The position numbers were made by a program, and so were the translations under genes. From Nitrososphaera sp. (GTDB taxonomy: Archaea > Thermoproteota > Nitrososphaeria > Nitrososphaerales > Nitrososphaeraceae), in assembly GCA_022545875.1 (NCBI GenBank), contig JAKEIF010000153.1, positions 1-7,487 of the forward strand: a stretch of DNA of 7,487 nucleotides. Reading direction: 5' to 3'. The notes under the pieces were generated by a model. The model saw only the letters and a program-made list of their open reading frames with translations. It was not told where the DNA came from and ran no database searches. Below, one piece after another: positions 6,701 through 7,487 of the stretch (positions are counted from its first letter, which is position 1; each line of letters opens with the position of its first letter).

Positions 6701-7060
6701 CAAACGACTCCCGCCCCGGAAGCATCTCCGCCAATTCAGGTAACGCCCCCTGCTGAAGGTGCGATAATAAAGTTTGCAAGAGAAAACCAGATCATCGCAG
6801 GTCTCATGGCGATTGCGGTCCCCGTGGGAATTGGCGTGAGCCTAAAGATGGCAAGCACTCATCGCAGAAAAGCCAAGACGGCGGATCCCGCAAGGACGCT
6901 GTTTCCAAGGAACGACCCTGTTGCAGGCGAAGCTGAAAAGGTAAGGCCCGTGATAGAAGAGCTCGAGAAGATGCTAGGCAGGAACCTCGATACGGCGCTC
7001 AACGCGTCAGAGCTGCTTGACAAGTTCGGATCCGGCAGAAGTGAAGCTGCGCAAAGATAG
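3743..7060 (+). CDS. Large single-pass cell-surface protein: amidotransferase-like domain, four novel repeats, three PKD-like domains, membrane anchor
   Basis: A 1105-residue predicted surface protein. Residues 1-23 form a signal-like hydrophobic segment without positive charge. Residues about 28-213 look like a class I glutamine-amidotransferase (ThuA-like) Rossmann fold, with a strand ending in VVVLEG (65-70) and GGGLVYLSG (87-95), but no cysteine, so not a working amidase. Then come four divergent beta-rich units (265-329, 377-437, 495-561, 908-973) and three PKD-like domains (about 563-654, 661-752, 760-850); PKD 2 has DPDGD at 687-691, a typical Ca2+-binding element. A Pro/Thr-rich stalk (977-1005) leads to one membrane helix (about 1016-1036), then HRRK and a charged tail with a probable helix (1062-1079), giving N-out, C-in topology. 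The protein has only two cysteines, C337 and C403, outside the PKD region. Inferred role: adhesion, envelope scaffolding or ligand sensing. A ParA/MinD-type ATPase gene begins 60 bases downstream. ATG 3743 is the first canonical start after the in-frame stop at 3671, but the true start may lie upstream. Confidence 0.85.
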   Translation: MLVVIAHAVISTLYITGYQHVYSQTPPSALFVGPPDSLIVEMLEDEGYSVTLNSTIPSELDSYNVVVLEGNLGSPDLDGLEDYVEDGGGLVYLSGAAESLDLASNYDWLGAHSVAFSGLGENATVSIGDPLGSGLLANDPLMLQAPEQSGAIGVSNLEGGAVVLAQYTNGNAFAYSYEPGGKVYFHAYADAGIGDDIVQDNVEELLISGIIWSTSTSEPSPEADVLPLDTSIDTGNNKPSGSIDIVFSQSGPDSEVVSVPTDPTQSIFVTADAGLVNPILYFEADGQVYQYRVQIDKGTLLTFPSALNMTSARFEVDNWLSGMGRVGYVTLRNPPACSVPAGAAVTNPGSIPADAVAVGSTDFLDSINIASPPVPVTSIVVGFDNEQSGYLLSFGTTEGQFTCPIQSEVIEVSFDEPTLVSDVAVENDGPWGVIGYIENLGDATIYARFTLPKETVLPAGFNVETGTAAPSQVHSAGFSLDQPEVSALTGPTKKISALWISADGDMVEPYVYFTDGENWYSIAIEQTTGSLFHFPSSIEVEEIYASANSGQSGSITVGYVYPILAKARAGSDQSVQEEQAVYLDGRASTGQGAIAFKWTQIEGPSVELQNANTATPSFGAPEVDELGARLSFRLLVTDFEGAESSDIVVINIKNEKVPNNIPPVIGAIPVASVDEGAHVVLAASAFDPDGDTLKYTWAQTSGPTANLSGDKTATLSFGAPEISEDSVLTFQIKVADGHGHSTTKDVLVTIINLPEEIVMTEPVISGGDDQVVLEGSTVFLTGGYQGDAIEDFRWEQTGGVTVTLEKVSLMEASFVAPETDVDSSTLTFRFGSYTEGIISQWDEVSVTVNNTAQVQIKDEGGQVDPTFEISEPTFSAVESIDAEPPKEIHRLGILGAGGAISPNPTAPVRGIWINATSEMSGLELHFSSLGRKYSLNAESDRATAYVFDRQIDIQNVNLTASSNIPQFGIGYYYDQIPLIPVPTSAPQTTPAPEASPPIQVTPPAEGAIIKFARENQIIAGLMAIAVPVGIGVSLKMASTHRRKAKTADPARTLFPRNDPVAGEAEKVRPVIEELEKMLGRNLDTALNASELLDKFGSGRSEAAQR
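4535..4729 (+). repeat. Surface-protein repeat unit 1 (residues 265-329)
   Basis: Protein-level repeat, not a DNA repeat. The core reads PILYFEADGQVYQY, followed by a TFPS element and ending in RVGYV. The distance from the core Phe (282) to the Gly of the terminal GY (327) is 45 residues, the same as in unit 3. Confidence 0.6.
4871..5053 (+). repeat. Surface-protein repeat unit 2 (residues 377-437), most divergent
   Basis: The core reads YLLSFGTTEGQFTC and the end GVIGYI; Phe394 to Gly435 is 41 residues. The FPS element is lost. It contains C403, and the linker before it contains C337, so a disulfide could close this section. Confidence 0.45.
5225..5425 (+). repeat. Surface-protein repeat unit 3 (residues 495-561)
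   Basis: The core reads PYVYFTDGENWYSI, followed by HFPSSIEV and ending in ITVGYVYP; Phe513 to Gly558 is 45 residues. It joins directly to the first PKD-like domain. Confidence 0.6.
5429..6292 (+). other. Three tandem PKD-like (Ig-fold) domains within the surface protein
   Basis: Residues about 563-654, 661-752 and 760-850 share a pattern: an early Asp/Glu-Glu strand (QSVQEEQAVYLDG, ASVDEGAHVVLAA, QVVLEGSTVFLTG), a central W (KWTQIEGP, TWAQTSGP, RWEQTGG), F-x-AP, and a last strand of the V-x-V-x-N type. These match the PKD/REJ-like Ig folds common in archaeal surface proteins. Only the second has DPDGD, so the other two may not bind Ca2+ at that position. Confidence 0.75.
6464..6661 (+). repeat. 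Surface-protein repeat unit 4 (residues 908-973), next to the membrane stalk
   Basis: The core reads LELHFSSLGRKYSL and the end FGIGYYY; Phe926 to Gly970 is 44 residues. It is separated from units 1-3 by the PKD-like domains and directly precedes the Pro/Thr-rich stalk. Confidence 0.5.
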
Positions 7061-7063
7061 TTA

Positions 7064-7079
7064 TTAGCTCGCCAGCTAA
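7064..7079 (+). terminator. Small hairpin after the surface protein gene
   Basis: TTAGCT-CGCC-AGCTAA is a perfect six-base stem with a four-base loop, starting 4 bases after the surface-protein stop codon. It could mark the 3' end of that mRNA or be an operator for the downstream ATPase gene, whose TATA box starts 13 bases later. It is not followed by a long T run, so intrinsic termination is uncertain. Confidence 0.35.
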
Positions 7080-7091
7080 AATATCTAGTAC

Positions 7092-7099
7092 TTTTATAA
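7092..7099 (+). promoter_or_regulatory. TATA box for the ParA/MinD-type gene (leaderless transcript)
   Basis: TTTTATAA is centred about 25 bases upstream of the GTG at 7121, so transcription is predicted to begin at the start codon itself. No Shine-Dalgarno sequence is present. The ATPase can therefore be expressed independently of the surface protein gene. Confidence 0.6.
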
Positions 7100-7120
7100 C
7101 AAGCAATTCCACAACTGACG

Positions 7121-7487
7121 GTGAAGATATTCACTTTTACGATTCCAAAGGGCGGGGTTGGCAAGACCCTTCTTCAGGCCAATGTCGCCGTTGCGCTGGC
7201 CAAGGCTGGCAAAAAAGTAGTCGTCTTTGATGCCGACCCAAGCAAGGCGATGGAGACAATTACAGGGGCAAAGGTGGGCAAGACCACACTGAGCCAGGTA
7301 TTAAGAGACAACTCTGACACCAATGATGCACTCTACAGGACAGACGTTGACAACCTTTTCCTGCTCCCTTCGGGTCTTGGGGTGGAATCGTATTTTGATC
7401 TAGGTCCTGCCAAGATAGCAAAAAAGCTGGAGGAACTAAAGTGCGACTTTCTCTTTATAGATATCCCCTTTCCGATGGGCGACTCGG
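7121..7487 (+). CDS. ParA/MinD-type P-loop ATPase, N-terminal part (runs off the window)
   Basis: An open frame of 122 codons from a GTG at 7121 with no stop before the window ends, so the C-terminal part is missing. The N-terminus is diagnostic: a first beta strand, then the deviant Walker A box PKGGVGKT (residues 9-16), with the signature Lys10 and the P-loop Lys15. FDADP at 36-40 is the Walker A' region (D37, D39), and DFLFIDIP at 109-116 is Walker B (D114). Known: such ATPases dimerise on ATP and bind membranes, DNA or protein cargo to place chromosomes, division inhibitors, archaella, pili or chemosensory arrays. Whether this one has a C-terminal amphipathic membrane-targeting helix (MinD) cannot be seen. 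Thaumarchaeota divide by the Cdv system and no MinC is expected, so a classic Min role is unlikely. The GTG start is supported by the TATA spacing. The gene lies 60 bases after the surface protein gene. Confidence 0.9.
   Translation, partial: MKIFTFTIPKGGVGKTLLQANVAVALAKAGKKVVVFDADPSKAMETITGAKVGKTTLSQVLRDNSDTNDALYRTDVDNLFLLPSGLGVESYFDLGPAKIAKKLEELKCDFLFIDIPFPMGDS

Noticed and set aside
7121..7487. Calling the ATPase MinD with a role in division-site choice
   Set aside because: Only the N-terminal 122 residues are visible; the membrane-targeting tail cannot be checked, and these archaea are not known to use a MinC/FtsZ system, so only the broader ParA/MinD class is supported.

Overview
The window looks like the chromosome of an ammonia-oxidising archaeon of the Nitrososphaera type (phylum Thaumarchaeota/Nitrososphaerota). 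This is inference from four things: a secreted type 1 copper protein with an amicyanin-like ligand loop, typical of these archaea; archaeal TATA boxes upstream of most genes; two genes whose start codon sits where transcription should begin (leaderless); and moderate-GC coding sequence. There are no mobile elements, CRISPR arrays or stable RNA genes that I can see.

Layout. 3-368 (+) is a small protein of unknown function, probably the end of a gene or a gene starting at the window edge. 455-1420 (+) is a secreted two-part cupredoxin. 1436-2539 (-) is a CAX-type cation/proton antiporter, convergent with the cupredoxin and separated from it by only 15 bases. A 151-base divergent intergenic region holds TATA-like boxes for the antiporter (-) and for a PHP-domain metal-dependent phosphoesterase at 2691-3617 (+). 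3743-7060 (+) is a 1105-residue, single-pass, cell-surface protein. Just downstream at 7121, with its own TATA box and a leaderless GTG start, begins a ParA/MinD-type ATPase that runs off the window.

The surface protein is the most interesting object. It carries an N-terminal Rossmann-like domain resembling class I glutamine amidotransferases but without any cysteine, four divergent copies of an unrecognised beta-rich unit of about 65 residues, three PKD-like domains between copies 3 and 4, a Pro/Thr-rich stalk, one membrane helix and a cytoplasmic tail of about 67 residues. Its neighbour is a ParA/MinD-type ATPase, a class that positions membrane-bound assemblies in other prokaryotes. A surface-protein/positioning-ATPase pair is therefore a reasonable but unproven hypothesis. 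The other genes appear to be independently transcribed single units and I see no pathway linking all of them.
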